Below are positions 26,012 through 34,732 of a DNA stretch of 64,000 bases, piece after piece (within the stretch, counting starts at the first letter, position 1; every line of letters starts with the position of its first letter). Source of the DNA: Arthrobacter sp. MYb227 (lineage in GTDB: Bacteria > Actinomycetota > Actinomycetes > Actinomycetales > Micrococcaceae); assembly GCF_002975435.1 (NCBI RefSeq), contig NZ_PCPT01000001.1, positions 248,001-312,000 on the forward strand, in the 5' to 3' direction. The translations under genes and the position numbers were made by a program. The notes under the pieces were generated by a model. The model was not told where the DNA came from. It was given only the letters and a program-made list of their open reading frames with translations, and ran no database searches.

Positions 26012-26721
26012 CGCAGGACCTCGGCGACCTCGGCGGTGGAGATGCGGCGTCCGGTGTAGAACGGAATTTCCTCGCGTACGTGGTTGCGGGCCTCGGTGTA
26101 GCGCAGGTGGCGCATCATATCGACGAGGTCAATCATGTCCGGGGCTTCCAGACAGATCTGCCATTCGTAGTCGCCAAAGGCAAAGGCCGCAACGGTATTG
26201 GCCAGCACGCCCGGGAAGTCACGGCCCAGGATGCCGTGGTCGCGCAGCATCTTGCCGCGCTCTGCCGGATCCAACAGATACCAATCGGTGGAGCGGACGA
26301 ACGGGTAGACGGTCATCCAGGCCTCCGGTGCCACGCCGCGGGCGAAGGCAGGTGAGTGGTCCTTGGAGAATTCCGCCTCGCGGTGCACCGCCATGGTCGA
26401 GTACACAATGGAGGTCTCGGCGAAGAGGAAGGAGCGGCGGATCTTGCGCACCGCTGCCTGCAAGGACTCGGCGGTGGGGCCGTGGACCCAGGTCATCACG
26501 TCGGCGTCTTCGCGCATGGCCGAAACATCGTAGGTACCACGCAGGGTCACTCCCTCGGCGGCCAGCTCGGCCACCAGTGCGTCGAATGCCTCGACGCCCT
26601 CGGTGCGGTCGAGGTCCGAATCACGTTTGAAGACGGTCCATAGCGTGTAGTACATGGTCGCGTCGGCGCCGGCGGCTTCGCGGTCGCGGATGACTGGTGA
26701 ATTGCTCTGAACAGCACTCAT
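26008..26721 (-). CDS. hemQ: Coproheme decarboxylase (HemQ/ChdC)
   Basis: Terminal enzyme of the coproporphyrin-dependent route: oxidative decarboxylation of two propionates of coproheme to heme b, using peroxide. 237 residues from ATG 26721, with AAGGA eight bases upstream; the frame extends 16 residues further but lacks a ribosome site. Chlorite-dismutase-like fold, with MTVYPFVRSTDWYLLD carrying the catalytic Tyr region and the actinobacterial segment KDHSPAFARG with the proposed distal His. Overlaps hemH by 4 bases. Confidence 0.95.
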   Translation of the reverse strand: MSAVQSNSPVIRDREAAGADATMYYTLWTVFKRDSDLDRTEGVEAFDALVAELAAEGVTLRGTYDVSAMREDADVMTWVHGPTAESLQAAVRKIRRSFLFAETSIVYSTMAVHREAEFSKDHSPAFARGVAPEAWMTVYPFVRSTDWYLLDPAERGKMLRDHGILGRDFPGVLANTVAAFAFGDYEWQICLEAPDMIDLVDMMRHLRYTEARNHVREEIPFYTGRRISTAEVAEVLR

Positions 26722-26832
26722 GGATGAGTCCTTCTGCTTTCTGTAGCTGTCCCCCGCGGTTCTGCTCACGGAGGAGGTTTGGTATCAAGCGTTGGTGAAA
26801 TTTTTTAGTGTTTTGACACGTGGTACGACGAG

Positions 26833-28605
26833 CTAGCTGGCGCTAATGCGTAAGCGTTTGCGGGTATCGGCAACCACCGCTGCCAGCCCGGTGCCCGAAA
26901 GCCACGCGCCAACAACTTCTAATCCGGGGGTCGCTGCGGCACGTTCGCGGATTGTTGCAACTCGTGCCGCGTGTCCGGTGCTGGCAAACGGTAATGCCCC
27001 GGCGTAGCGGATGACATCGAACCCCAGCACGTCGCCGGCGGTGATTTCGATGCCTAGCAGTGTTGAGGCATCGGTGAGCGCCGCGGCCTTCAGCGATGCA
27101 TCATCGGCATAGGCCAGCGACCCTACAACATCGTTGAGCCGACCGTAGGAAAGACGCAATACATGGGATCCGGGCCCGGATTCATTACCCAGCCACTGCC
27201 ATTTTGCCGTTCCGTGGGTCAGTGCCTTGGCTCCCACATCGTCAACCGTGGGGGCCACCAGCAGGCCGGTGCCACGTGGCGCATCGTCAAGTTCTGGCTT
27301 GTCAATCACCAGCGTGACTAGGGAGATCGCGGCACCGGCTGGCGGACGGTAGGACGCAAATTCTGGGTCGATGCCTGCCAGCAGGTCTGTGGCAATTTCT
27401 CCGCCGGTGGCAATGACCACGCGGGCAAAGTACTCGCCACTCGGGGACGAGTGCTCGGTGGTCCCGGCAACGATTGGACCCTCGGTGTGCTGCGCGGTGT
27501 GTGCCTCGGGGTCGCTATTTTCGGCGGCCCTGGCCTCGGCGGCTTTGGCAGCTGCACGTTTGGATAAGGGTTTAGTAGTGCCGAGGGCAGCCTCGTTCAC
27601 CGTGTATTCAACGCGAAGTTCAAAGGCTTGGGCTTCCTCCGCCGGGGCGCCGTGGTGCGTTACCGATTCCACGGTGGCGCCTAAGACCAGCTGCACACCC
27701 GCGGCACGCAAATCGTCAAGCAGCGCCGCGGTGAGCCGATTCATTCCGCCTTCGATGGAGGCCACGGCGGAACCTGCCGGGGCCGCGGCACGCATTGCCG
27801 AGACGGCCCTGGCCAGCGAGCCGTGTTTGAGCACCGCGCCGCGCAGGCCCGGAGCAACCGCATCGACATCCAAGGTGTCCGGGTCCGCCGAGTGCACCCC
27901 GGAAACCACCGGAGTAACAAGGTTTTCCAGCACCGCAGCGCCCATCCGAGAACGCACCAGGGCGCCCAAGGACAGTTGGCCCTCAAGAAGTTTTTTTGAC
28001 ACCGGGGTGATGAGGTCCGCGGCGGCACGTAGGGCTCCGGTACGGCCCACTGCACCGCGGACCTCCTCCGCCCACGGATCCCCGGGGATCCCCAAGATGC
28101 CGGTGGCGGGAAGCGGTTGGGCCACCGATTGGGTGCCGCGCTTCAGATACAGCCAGGCGCCCCCGGGCTCCGGGGTGACAATGGTGTCTCCGAGCCCCAG
28201 CTCGGTCAGTAGATCGGCAACCGCGCTGGAGCGGGTGGCATAGGATTCGGCGCCGGCATCGAGCACCAGCCCGGCGACCTCGTGGGCACGCACGCACCCA
28301 CCACATTCGTCGGAAGCCTCATATAAGGTCACGACGTGGCCGCTGATCGCTAGCTCACGAGCCGCAATAAGACCTGAGATTCCGCCGCCGATGACCGCAG
28401 CACGCGGTCCGGCAGCTTTCCGAGCCTCGGCCCTTTTGGCGTCGGTGGCTCGTGTTTCTCCGGTTCGGGCACGTTGCAGCAAGCGCATGGCGTGGGCAGC
28501 GGCGTTGGAGGCCACAGGTGCACGCTTGGCCTTGGGAGCGCCGCCCGGTTCCGCGGCCGCGGATGCTGGCGTGGATTCGGGGTGCTCTGGTGCGTTTGAC
28601 TGCAT
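26833..28605 (-). CDS. hemY: Coproporphyrinogen III oxidase, HemY/CgoX type
   Basis: FAD enzyme that oxidises coproporphyrinogen III to coproporphyrin III. 590 residues from ATG 28605 (AGGAAGAG upstream), clearly longer than the usual 450-480. FAD motif AVIGGGISGLIAARELA begins only near residue 72, after an Ala-rich extension, and an Ala/Glu-rich hydrophilic insert of about 45 residues sits near 345-392, before VVIATGGEI. The C-terminal VVGAWLSGTGLAAVVADTRK is the second FAD contact. Third gene from the hemE end of the operon logic: hemE, then this, then hemQ 111 bases on. Confidence 0.94.
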   Translation of the reverse strand: MQSNAPEHPESTPASAAAEPGGAPKAKRAPVASNAAAHAMRLLQRARTGETRATDAKRAEARKAAGPRAAVIGGGISGLIAARELAISGHVVTLYEASDECGGCVRAHEVAGLVLDAGAESYATRSSAVADLLTELGLGDTIVTPEPGGAWLYLKRGTQSVAQPLPATGILGIPGDPWAEEVRGAVGRTGALRAAADLITPVSKKLLEGQLSLGALVRSRMGAAVLENLVTPVVSGVHSADPDTLDVDAVAPGLRGAVLKHGSLARAVSAMRAAAPAGSAVASIEGGMNRLTAALLDDLRAAGVQLVLGATVESVTHHGAPAEEAQAFELRVEYTVNEAALGTTKPLSKRAAAKAAEARAAENSDPEAHTAQHTEGPIVAGTTEHSSPSGEYFARVVIATGGEIATDLLAGIDPEFASYRPPAGAAISLVTLVIDKPELDDAPRGTGLLVAPTVDDVGAKALTHGTAKWQWLGNESGPGSHVLRLSYGRLNDVVGSLAYADDASLKAAALTDASTLLGIEITAGDVLGFDVIRYAGALPFASTGHAARVATIRERAAATPGLEVVGAWLSGTGLAAVVADTRKRLRISAS

Positions 28606-28750
28606 GATCTCTTCCTGGAGATGGGGGCACCACGGCCACCGCCCAAGCATCCTTCACATTCGGTGCGCGAGCCCTCTGTCACAAAAACGAGGGTCAAGCA
28701 CACGTTTGGAAAGATCACCTGAAGTGGCGGCCGTGGGGTGTACTTCTAGT

Positions 28751-29827
28751 TTAACGCGCTTTCGGGGCTATCGAATGGATGAGTTCAACCACACGCGTCA
28801 GGGTTTCCGGGTTAGTCTCCGGCGGTACCCCATGACCCAGGTTTGCCACGTGGCCCGGTGCGCTGTCTCCCGCGGCAAGCACGGCACGCACGTGGGCTTC
28901 GAGCACCTCCCAGGGTGCCTCGAGCAAGGCTGGATCAATATTGCCCTGCAGCGGGATGTCCCCACCGAGGCGACGGTTGGCCTCATCGAGTGGGATGCGG
29001 TAGTCAACACCCATGACATCGACGCCGACCTTGCGCATTTCACCGAGCAATTCACCGGTGCCGGTACCAAAGTGAATCAACGGCACCTGAAGGTCACGGA
29101 CGTGATCAAGTGCGCGTGCCGAGGATGGTGCGACATGGTTGGTGTAGTCGGCCAGCGAGAGCGAGCCGGCCCAGGAGTCAAAGAGTTGCCCAGCGGAGGC
29201 ACCGGCCTCGATCTGGGCGCGCAGGAACGCGCCGGAGGCATCGGCAGCCCAGTTGGCAAGCTCTTCCCAGACACCGGGCTCGGCGTGCATCATGGTGCGC
29301 GGGCCCAGGTGGTCGCGGGATGGACGCCCCTCAACCATGTAGGCGGCAACCGTGAATGGGGCGCCGGCAAAGCCGATCAGTGGCTTCTTGCCCAGCTGCT
29401 CGACGGTCATGGCGACAGCCTCGCGGATCGGATCAAGTGCCGCATCGGTCATCTTGGGCAGCGCGCGCACATCAGCGGCGGTGCGCACCGGAGTGCCCAG
29501 TACCGGGCCAACACCGGGAACGATCTCCACGTCGATGCCGGCAAGTTTGAGTGGAATGACGATGTCGGAGAAGAAGATCCCCGCATCAACATCGTGGCGG
29601 CGCACCGGCTGCAGGGTGATCTCCGAGGCCATCTCCGGGCGCAAGCACGATTCGAGCATTTCGGTGCCGACGCGCAGCTTGCGGTATTCGGGTAGCGAGC
29701 GGCCGGCCTGGCGCATAAACCACACTGGTCTACGGCTGGGGGTCTTGCCACGGTAGGCGGAAATCAACGGCGAATCGGCGGTTCGTCCGTCCATCATCGG
29801 GTGGTTCTGGCTCAACGTCATAGTCAT
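28751..29827 (-). CDS. hemE: Uroporphyrinogen decarboxylase
   Basis: Decarboxylates uroporphyrinogen III to coproporphyrinogen III. 358 residues. Signature PVWFMRQAGRSLPEYRKLR at residues about 33-51 and LIGFAGAPFTVAAYMVEG are diagnostic. First gene of the minus-strand heme operon; ATG 29827 (an in-frame ATG follows at 29821) has no strong ribosome site. A 145-base gap separates it from hemY. Divergent from hemA. Confidence 0.96.
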   Translation of the reverse strand: MTMTLSQNHPMMDGRTADSPLISAYRGKTPSRRPVWFMRQAGRSLPEYRKLRVGTEMLESCLRPEMASEITLQPVRRHDVDAGIFFSDIVIPLKLAGIDVEIVPGVGPVLGTPVRTAADVRALPKMTDAALDPIREAVAMTVEQLGKKPLIGFAGAPFTVAAYMVEGRPSRDHLGPRTMMHAEPGVWEELANWAADASGAFLRAQIEAGASAGQLFDSWAGSLSLADYTNHVAPSSARALDHVRDLQVPLIHFGTGTGELLGEMRKVGVDVMGVDYRIPLDEANRRLGGDIPLQGNIDPALLEAPWEVLEAHVRAVLAAGDSAPGHVANLGHGVPPETNPETLTRVVELIHSIAPKAR

Positions 29828-29933
29828 GATTGTGCCAACTTGTGGCCCCGATGCGTAATCCGCTCGCCACCGGTGAACAACGGATCAAATACCGAGCGAC
29901 ATGCAGTTTTCTACATTTGGTAGAAGGGATACT
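29828..29933. promoter_or_regulatory. Divergent hemE/hemA control region
   Basis: 106 bases must hold both heme promoters. On the hemA side is the perfect inverted repeat TTCTAC-ATTTG-GTAGAA (29909-29925), whose right arm runs into the hemA ribosome site AAGGG (29924-29928). It could be an operator or an RNA hairpin masking the ribosome site. It does not match Rex or DtxR consensus sites. Confidence 0.55.
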
Positions 29934-31304
29934 ATGGGGAACATTGTGGTTTTACTATCTCTTGTCGCATCCCATTCAGATATCGACCTGCAGACCGTGG
30001 CAAAGATCAGCGCCGACGCGTCCCAGGTCGCTTCCGTCGTGCTCGCTTCGGCAAGCCCCGTTGCCGGAGCCATCACGCTGGCCACCTGCAACCGTTATGA
30101 AATTTACTGTGAGGTTCCGCACGCCGATGACTTGCCAGCGGCTCGCGCCTCACTGATCTCCCAGATCTCCGCCAGCACCGGGCTGAGCGAGGAGACGGTC
30201 TCCACCGCGTTGGTCTCGAAGACCGATCATGAGGTTGTCTCACACCTGTTTTCCGTGGGTGCGGGATTAGACTCCGCGGTCATTGGCGAGCGTGAAATTG
30301 CCGGTCAGGTCCGCCGTGCATTGAACGAGGCGCAGGCCTCGGGCACCGCCACCGGTTCCCTCGTTCGGCTCTTCCAGAGTGCCTCGCGCACCGCCAAGGA
30401 AGTCGGATCGCGCACCGAACTTGGTTCACGTGGCCTCTCGGTGGTTTCCGTGGCACTGGATCTGGCAACCGATCTGAGCGCCGACCCGTCCTGGGAGCAC
30501 AAGAACATCGTCATTTTTGGCACAGGTGCCTACGCCGGGGCCACCATGTCGTTGCTGCGCGACCGCAAGGCAAGTAATATTTCCGTCTTCTCCGCCTCCG
30601 GCCGCGCGGATGCCTTCGTCGCCACCCGCGGCGGAGTAGCGGTTGATGAATCCTCACTAGAAGATGCGTTGGCCGGCGCCGATGTGCTCATTGGTTGCAG
30701 CGGCTCCGATCACCGGCTGATGAGCCAAGACATCGAAAATCTGAATCGTGAGAACCGCCAGCTGATCGCCATCGATCTGGCCCTGACCAACGATTTTGAC
30801 CCGACCATGGGCCAATTGCCCGGGGTTGAACTAATCAATTTGGAATCGGTGCGCATGGCGGCACCCGATGAGCAGGCCCAGGCGCTGGCCCAGGCGCGTG
30901 GGATTGTGCAGAACGCCGCGCAGGCATTCGCACTTGAACAGCGCGAGCGCGCCGCCGATGCTGCGATCATTGCGCTGCGCAAGCACACCCAGCAGGTACT
31001 TGAGACCGAGGTTGAAAAGGTCCGTGCCCAGCACGGATGTTCCGCCGCGGCCGAAGAAGTTGAATTTGCGATGCGCCGGATGATGCGTCAGCTGCTGCAT
31101 GTGCCAACGGTGCGGGCACGTGAGCTTGCCGCCGAGGGTCGAGCCGGAGATTACATTCAGGCGCTGGAAACCCTCTACGGGTTGGAGATTGAGCTTCCGG
31201 TGGCGCCGGCGGCCAAGACCGCCTGCCCGGTGACCGGAGCCACCGGGGATGCTAGTACTTCCGGAGTATCGCACGATGCTACCCTCGTGGCGCGGGCTGG
31301 CTAG
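29934..31304 (+). CDS. hemA: Glutamyl-tRNA reductase
   Basis: First committed step of heme synthesis: reduces glutamyl-tRNA to glutamate-1-semialdehyde with NADPH. 456 residues from ATG 29934 (AAGGG upstream); the frame back to 29901 is not needed since family members begin with [14 protein letters not shown]-like sequence. Catalytic Cys52 in [30 protein letters not shown]-domain [12 protein letters not shown] and C-terminal dimerisation helices. Some 15 Cys-poor extra residues at the C-terminus. Single gene followed by a terminator. Confidence 0.95.
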   Translation: MGNIVVLLSLVASHSDIDLQTVAKISADASQVASVVLASASPVAGAITLATCNRYEIYCEVPHADDLPAARASLISQISASTGLSEETVSTALVSKTDHEVVSHLFSVGAGLDSAVIGEREIAGQVRRALNEAQASGTATGSLVRLFQSASRTAKEVGSRTELGSRGLSVVSVALDLATDLSADPSWEHKNIVIFGTGAYAGATMSLLRDRKASNISVFSASGRADAFVATRGGVAVDESSLEDALAGADVLIGCSGSDHRLMSQDIENLNRENRQLIAIDLALTNDFDPTMGQLPGVELINLESVRMAAPDEQAQALAQARGIVQNAAQAFALEQRERAADAAIIALRKHTQQVLETEVEKVRAQHGCSAAAEEVEFAMRRMMRQLLHVPTVRARELAAEGRAGDYIQALETLYGLEIELPVAPAAKTACPVTGATGDASTSGVSHDATLVARAG

Positions 31305-31332
31305 GACCCGAACACCCATTTTCTCCAACACT

Positions 31333-31364
31333 AAGCTGCGGACCCCCGAGGGGGCCGCAGCTTT
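31333..31364 (+). terminator. Terminator downstream of hemA
   Basis: Stem AAGCTGCGG...CCGCAGCTT with a CCCC/GGGG inner stem (31333-31364), ending CTTTGTG; 28 bases after the hemA stop. Confidence 0.8.
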
Positions 31365-31444
31365 GTGCTGTGCCCGATGCTGCATCACCTTCCCATACAC
31401 ACCGCCGATGGAAGAATCTAGGCGAGTCTAGGAGGTGTTCATGC

Positions 31445-32710
31445 TTAGTAAGTGTGTAGCGACGGATCTACCTCGGCGATCCAGGCAAGAATGCCGCCGC
31501 GCAGATTTTCTACCGAGTTGTAGCCCTGATCCTGCAAGAAGCGCAGCACGGCCGCAGAGCGCACCCCCGATTTGCAATGCACAATCAATTCGGTGTCACG
31601 CGGCAGGGTGATTTCGCCCGAAAGAATCGCACCCTTGGGAGCCAGCAGTGCCCCAGGGATCGCAACAATCTCGTGTTCGCCTGCCTCGCGCACATCGACC
31701 AGCAGGAACTCATGTTTCCCGGCGGCACGCTCGGCAAGCCGCCGGGCCAGCTGCGGCGCGCTAAGTTGCGGCAATTGTTCATCACTGAGTCCCGCACTGG
31801 CGCTAGTGGAAACCGGTCCGGCACAGAAAGCCTCATAGTTTCGCAGTAGTTCGGTAATTTGTGCGGCTTGGGGATCGGCTTGTAGTTTCACCTCGCGCCA
31901 GCGCATATCGAGTGAGTCAAGGATCAGCACCCGACCCAGCAGGCTCTGGCCTACCCCGGTAATCAACTTGATGGTTTCTGCGACCATGACGGAGCCGATC
32001 TGTGCGCACAACACCCCAAAGACCCCACCCTCGGAGCAGGAGGGAACGCTGCCTGCCGGTGGTGGGGTTGGATACAGATCGCGGTAGTTCGGTCCGTGGG
32101 CATCCCAGAAGACGCTGACCTGCCCATCAAAGCGCAGGATCGATCCCCACACATAAGGTTTGCCGCAGAGGGCTGCGGCATCGTTGACCAAATAACGCGT
32201 GGCAAAGTTGTCTGTGCCGTCGAGGATCACGTCGTAGGCGGAAAAAATTTCGCGCGCATTGCCCACGTCGAGCGCATAGGAGTGCACATGCACGTCAACC
32301 AGCGGATTCAGTTCCTTGATGCGCGCGGCGGCCGATTCGGTTTTTAGTTGCCCGATGCTGGCCATGGAGTGGATGACCTGGCGCTGTAAATTTGAGGTGT
32401 CAACGACATCTGCATCAATAATGCCGATGCTGCCAATCCCCGCGGCCGCAAGATAAAGCAGTGCCGGGGAGCCCAGCCCGCCGGCACCAATGACCAGCAC
32501 GCGCGCGTTTTTGAGCCGGAGTTGGCCGATCATGCCGATCTCCGGAATGATAATCTGCCGCGAATAACGCAGCAGTTCCTCCTGGCTCAGCTCTGCGGCA
32601 GGTTGCACCAGCGGGCCTGGCACGGCACCGGCTTCTGATTCGGCGGCGGTATTTGGACCGCGGGTATCCGCGACACCGGGTATAAGGAATACTGACTTTT
32701 CTGAACCCAT
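31445..32710 (-). CDS. moeZ: MoeZ/MoeB-type adenylyltransferase with C-terminal rhodanese
   Basis: About 421 residues. N-terminal E1-like domain adenylates a small sulfur-carrier protein: VIGAGGLGSPALLYLAAAG, DADVVDTSNLQRQVIH, DGTDNFATRYLVND and GSVPSCSEGGVFGVLC. The C-terminal rhodanese domain has the persulfide Cys in HCKSGVRSAAVL. The pair makes a thiocarboxylate on partners such as MoaD, CysO or ThiS. ATG 32710 chosen to give MGSEKSVF; the 13 upstream residues look non-coding. Homologous position to moeB1 (Rv3206c). Confidence 0.92.
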   Translation of the reverse strand: MGSEKSVFLIPGVADTRGPNTAAESEAGAVPGPLVQPAAELSQEELLRYSRQIIIPEIGMIGQLRLKNARVLVIGAGGLGSPALLYLAAAGIGSIGIIDADVVDTSNLQRQVIHSMASIGQLKTESAAARIKELNPLVDVHVHSYALDVGNAREIFSAYDVILDGTDNFATRYLVNDAAALCGKPYVWGSILRFDGQVSVFWDAHGPNYRDLYPTPPPAGSVPSCSEGGVFGVLCAQIGSVMVAETIKLITGVGQSLLGRVLILDSLDMRWREVKLQADPQAAQITELLRNYEAFCAGPVSTSASAGLSDEQLPQLSAPQLARRLAERAAGKHEFLLVDVREAGEHEIVAIPGALLAPKGAILSGEITLPRDTELIVHCKSGVRSAAVLRFLQDQGYNSVENLRGGILAWIAEVDPSLHTY

Positions 32711-32856
32711 AGAATTACCATAGCGCCGGAACCTTTGAGCGCGGCACATTCTGCCCGTCGTTACTCGAGAGTAGACTTATGGCACGTGCCACCTCGCAGA
32801 AGGTGGTTTGCCTAGGTCACCGGGACCGGCAAAGTGGAGAATGAAAGTGGGTCGAC

Positions 32857-33477
32857 GTGAGCACTTCCCCCAACCGTGTGGTTCGCACCCAACGCATGCC
32901 ACGTGAGGCCCGCCGCCGCCAGCTGCTAGCCGCGGCTCATCAGGTGTTCGTCGCCCACGGCTTCCACGGCGCCTCAATGGATGAGATCGCCGATGTTGCA
33001 GAAGTTTCAAAACCGGTGCTCTATCAGCATTTCCCCGGCAAACGCGAGCTCTACATCGCGCTGCTCGACGAGCATATGGATGAATTCAGCACGCTGCTCT
33101 CCGCTGCCATTGCCTCAACGAGCGATAATAAGCTGCGCGTACACGCAACAATTCATGCGTACTACGAGTTCATCGCCCGCGATTCGCAGGCCTTCAGGCT
33201 CATCTTCGAATCCGATTTGCTCAACGACGAACACATCAGCGCTCGCATCGAGGCGTTCAATGCCAAATTTGCCCGCGGCATTGCCCAGGTGATCGCCGAT
33301 GACACGAATCTGCCCTCCGCCCAGGCACTGCTCATGGGCCGGGCACTGGCAGGCATGGCGCAGGTTTCTGCCCGTTATTGGGTAGATATGGCCGATGAGG
33401 TACCCATCGAGGAGGCCAGCGAACTGGTCTCACGTTTAGCTTGGCGCGGAATCGGTCGCTTCCCCAAAGAATCCTGA
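32857..33477 (+). CDS. TetR-family transcriptional regulator
   Basis: 206 residues from GTG 32857. N-terminal helix-turn-helix MDEIADVAEVSKPVLYQHF typical of TetR, preceded by RRRQLLAAAHQVFVAHGF. The ligand-binding part is not assignable. Divergent from the moeZ gene and upstream of DUF3107, the same order as M. tuberculosis Rv3206c-Rv3208-Rv3208A. Targets unknown. Confidence 0.9.
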   Translation: MSTSPNRVVRTQRMPREARRRQLLAAAHQVFVAHGFHGASMDEIADVAEVSKPVLYQHFPGKRELYIALLDEHMDEFSTLLSAAIASTSDNKLRVHATIHAYYEFIARDSQAFRLIFESDLLNDEHISARIEAFNAKFARGIAQVIADDTNLPSAQALLMGRALAGMAQVSARYWVDMADEVPIEEASELVSRLAWRGIGRFPKES

Positions 33478-33548
33478 CGTAAATTCAGAACTAGAAGTTT
33501 CTCGATGTCGTACGGCATCGCAGTACGTAAAAAACCAGGAAGGCCACC

Positions 33549-33770
33549 ATGGACGTTCGCATTGGAATTCAGAATGTTGCCCGCGAGATCGTAATCGAGT
33601 CCGCCGAGAACGCCGAGGAGCTGGCCAAGCGTGTTTCCGACGCGCTGAGCGCCGGCGGCGAATTGCGCCTCACCGACTCCAAGGGCCGCCTCATGCTGGT
33701 TCCTGTTGCGGGTATCGCCTACGTCGAAATCGGCGTTGAAGAAGCCCGCCGCGTGGGCTTCGCGCACTAG
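33549..33770 (+). CDS. DUF3107 family small protein (TB9.4-like)
   Basis: 73 residues, MDVRIGIQNVAREIVIE..., ending EEARRVGFAH; matches the actinobacterial DUF3107 family (Rv3208A/TB9.4). GGAAGG seven bases before ATG 33549 is a strong ribosome site. No catalytic motif, no signal peptide; acidic, alpha/beta. Function unknown. 71 bases after the TetR gene. Confidence 0.9.
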   Translation: MDVRIGIQNVAREIVIESAENAEELAKRVSDALSAGGELRLTDSKGRLMLVPVAGIAYVEIGVEEARRVGFAH

Positions 33771-33795
33771 TCGATAGCGACTAACGTTGCACGCT

Positions 33796-33847
33796 CATCG
33801 GGGCGGTTGAATCACACCTTTGCTGGTATGGCTCAACCGCTCCGATG
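33796..33847. terminator. Bidirectional hairpin between DUF3107 and the pterin-dehydratase fusion
   Basis: 15-bp stem with one G-U wobble (33796-33810 with 33833-33847, CATCGGGGCGGTTGA), followed by CTTTAAC. Lies between convergent stops. Confidence 0.8.
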
Positions 33848-33899
33848 CTTTAACCACGCTGCTTAAACACTGCACCTCAACGTGAGAAAGCCTGCGGAT

Positions 33900-34574
33900 C
33901 TAGAATTCTTGTGGCTGCCCGGGAAGCTCCGGTTCGGCACTGAGCAGGACGCGGTTGCCCTGACCATCGAGATACGCCACGGCGTCCTGCGCATAGGAGT
34001 CATCCCCGGCACCAATGACCTGTTCCAGTTTGCTGTGCGCAGCGGCAAATTCCGAACGTGCCACCAACCGTTCAACACCGATCCGGCCTGCCGTAGCGTC
34101 GGGCACCTGCGCGAACCACAGGCTGGGGTTACGACGTTCCGGATCAACCAAATCACCGTCCCGCCCCTGCCGGTAGCCAAGGCTCTGCACCCAAAAACCC
34201 GCCAACGCCTCCGGGTCTTGTGTCTCGAGGCACAGGTTTAGATCTTGGTGACGATGCGGCACCGCAAGTGCCCCGGAATCCGCTGCCGCAACTTCCAGCA
34301 ATGCCGCCAAATACAAATCGCGGGCCGTGATCTCCGAGCCGGCATCGTGCGATGACAACGTCAGGAAGATGGTGTTATAGCGCCAATCAACATCGGGATG
34401 ATGCGCATGCAGCTCCGCGGCCTCGGCAATAATACCCAGAAAATCCACCGCCTCACGGGAAGTAGCAAATGACCAGGCGCAGATTAGTGAGCCGTGACGT
34501 TGGTGCCAGGAGGGCATATTTTTTAGTGCTCGAGAGATCTCGTAGTTATCTAAGACGCGGTTATTTGAGTCCAT
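33900..34574 (-). CDS. Fusion of pterin-4a-carbinolamine dehydratase domain and VOC/glyoxalase-like domain
   Basis: 224 residues. Residues about 1-95 are a 4a-hydroxytetrahydrobiopterin dehydratase (PCD/DCoH) domain with the active-site His cluster ELHAHHPDVDW (His56, 58, 59). From about residue 108 (HQDLNLCLETQDPEALAGFW) to the end is a glyoxalase/VOC-like half-domain, FWVQSLGY and GIGVERLVAR-type strands. ATG 34574 with AAGGA upstream. No aromatic amino-acid hydroxylase is visible nearby, so the pterin substrate is uncertain. Convergent with DUF3107. Confidence 0.82.
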   Translation of the reverse strand: MDSNNRVLDNYEISRALKNMPSWHQRHGSLICAWSFATSREAVDFLGIIAEAAELHAHHPDVDWRYNTIFLTLSSHDAGSEITARDLYLAALLEVAAADSGALAVPHRHQDLNLCLETQDPEALAGFWVQSLGYRQGRDGDLVDPERRNPSLWFAQVPDATAGRIGVERLVARSEFAAAHSKLEQVIGAGDDSYAQDAVAYLDGQGNRVLLSAEPELPGQPQEF

Positions 34575-34685
34575 CGTTATTCCTTAAAATCTGGGGGTGC
34601 AGCATACAACGATCGGCGCGCAGCATCTGTGCTCGCTAAAGGGGGGTCGTGCTGAGGGCCGCTGCGGCCCTGAGCCGTGGAATTC

Positions 34686-34724
34686 GTTCCCATTCGGAGT
34701 AGCTGGCTGAAGCCGAACGGGAAC
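34686..34724 (-). terminator. Terminator hairpin of the ferritin-like gene
   Basis: Arms 34713-34724 and 34686-34697 (GTTCCCATTCGG against CCGAACGGGAAC, one mismatch) begin 9 bases after the stop. A second small hairpin AGGGCCGC-T-GCGGCCCT lies at 34655-34671. Confidence 0.65.
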
Positions 34725-34732
34725 TTTGGGGC

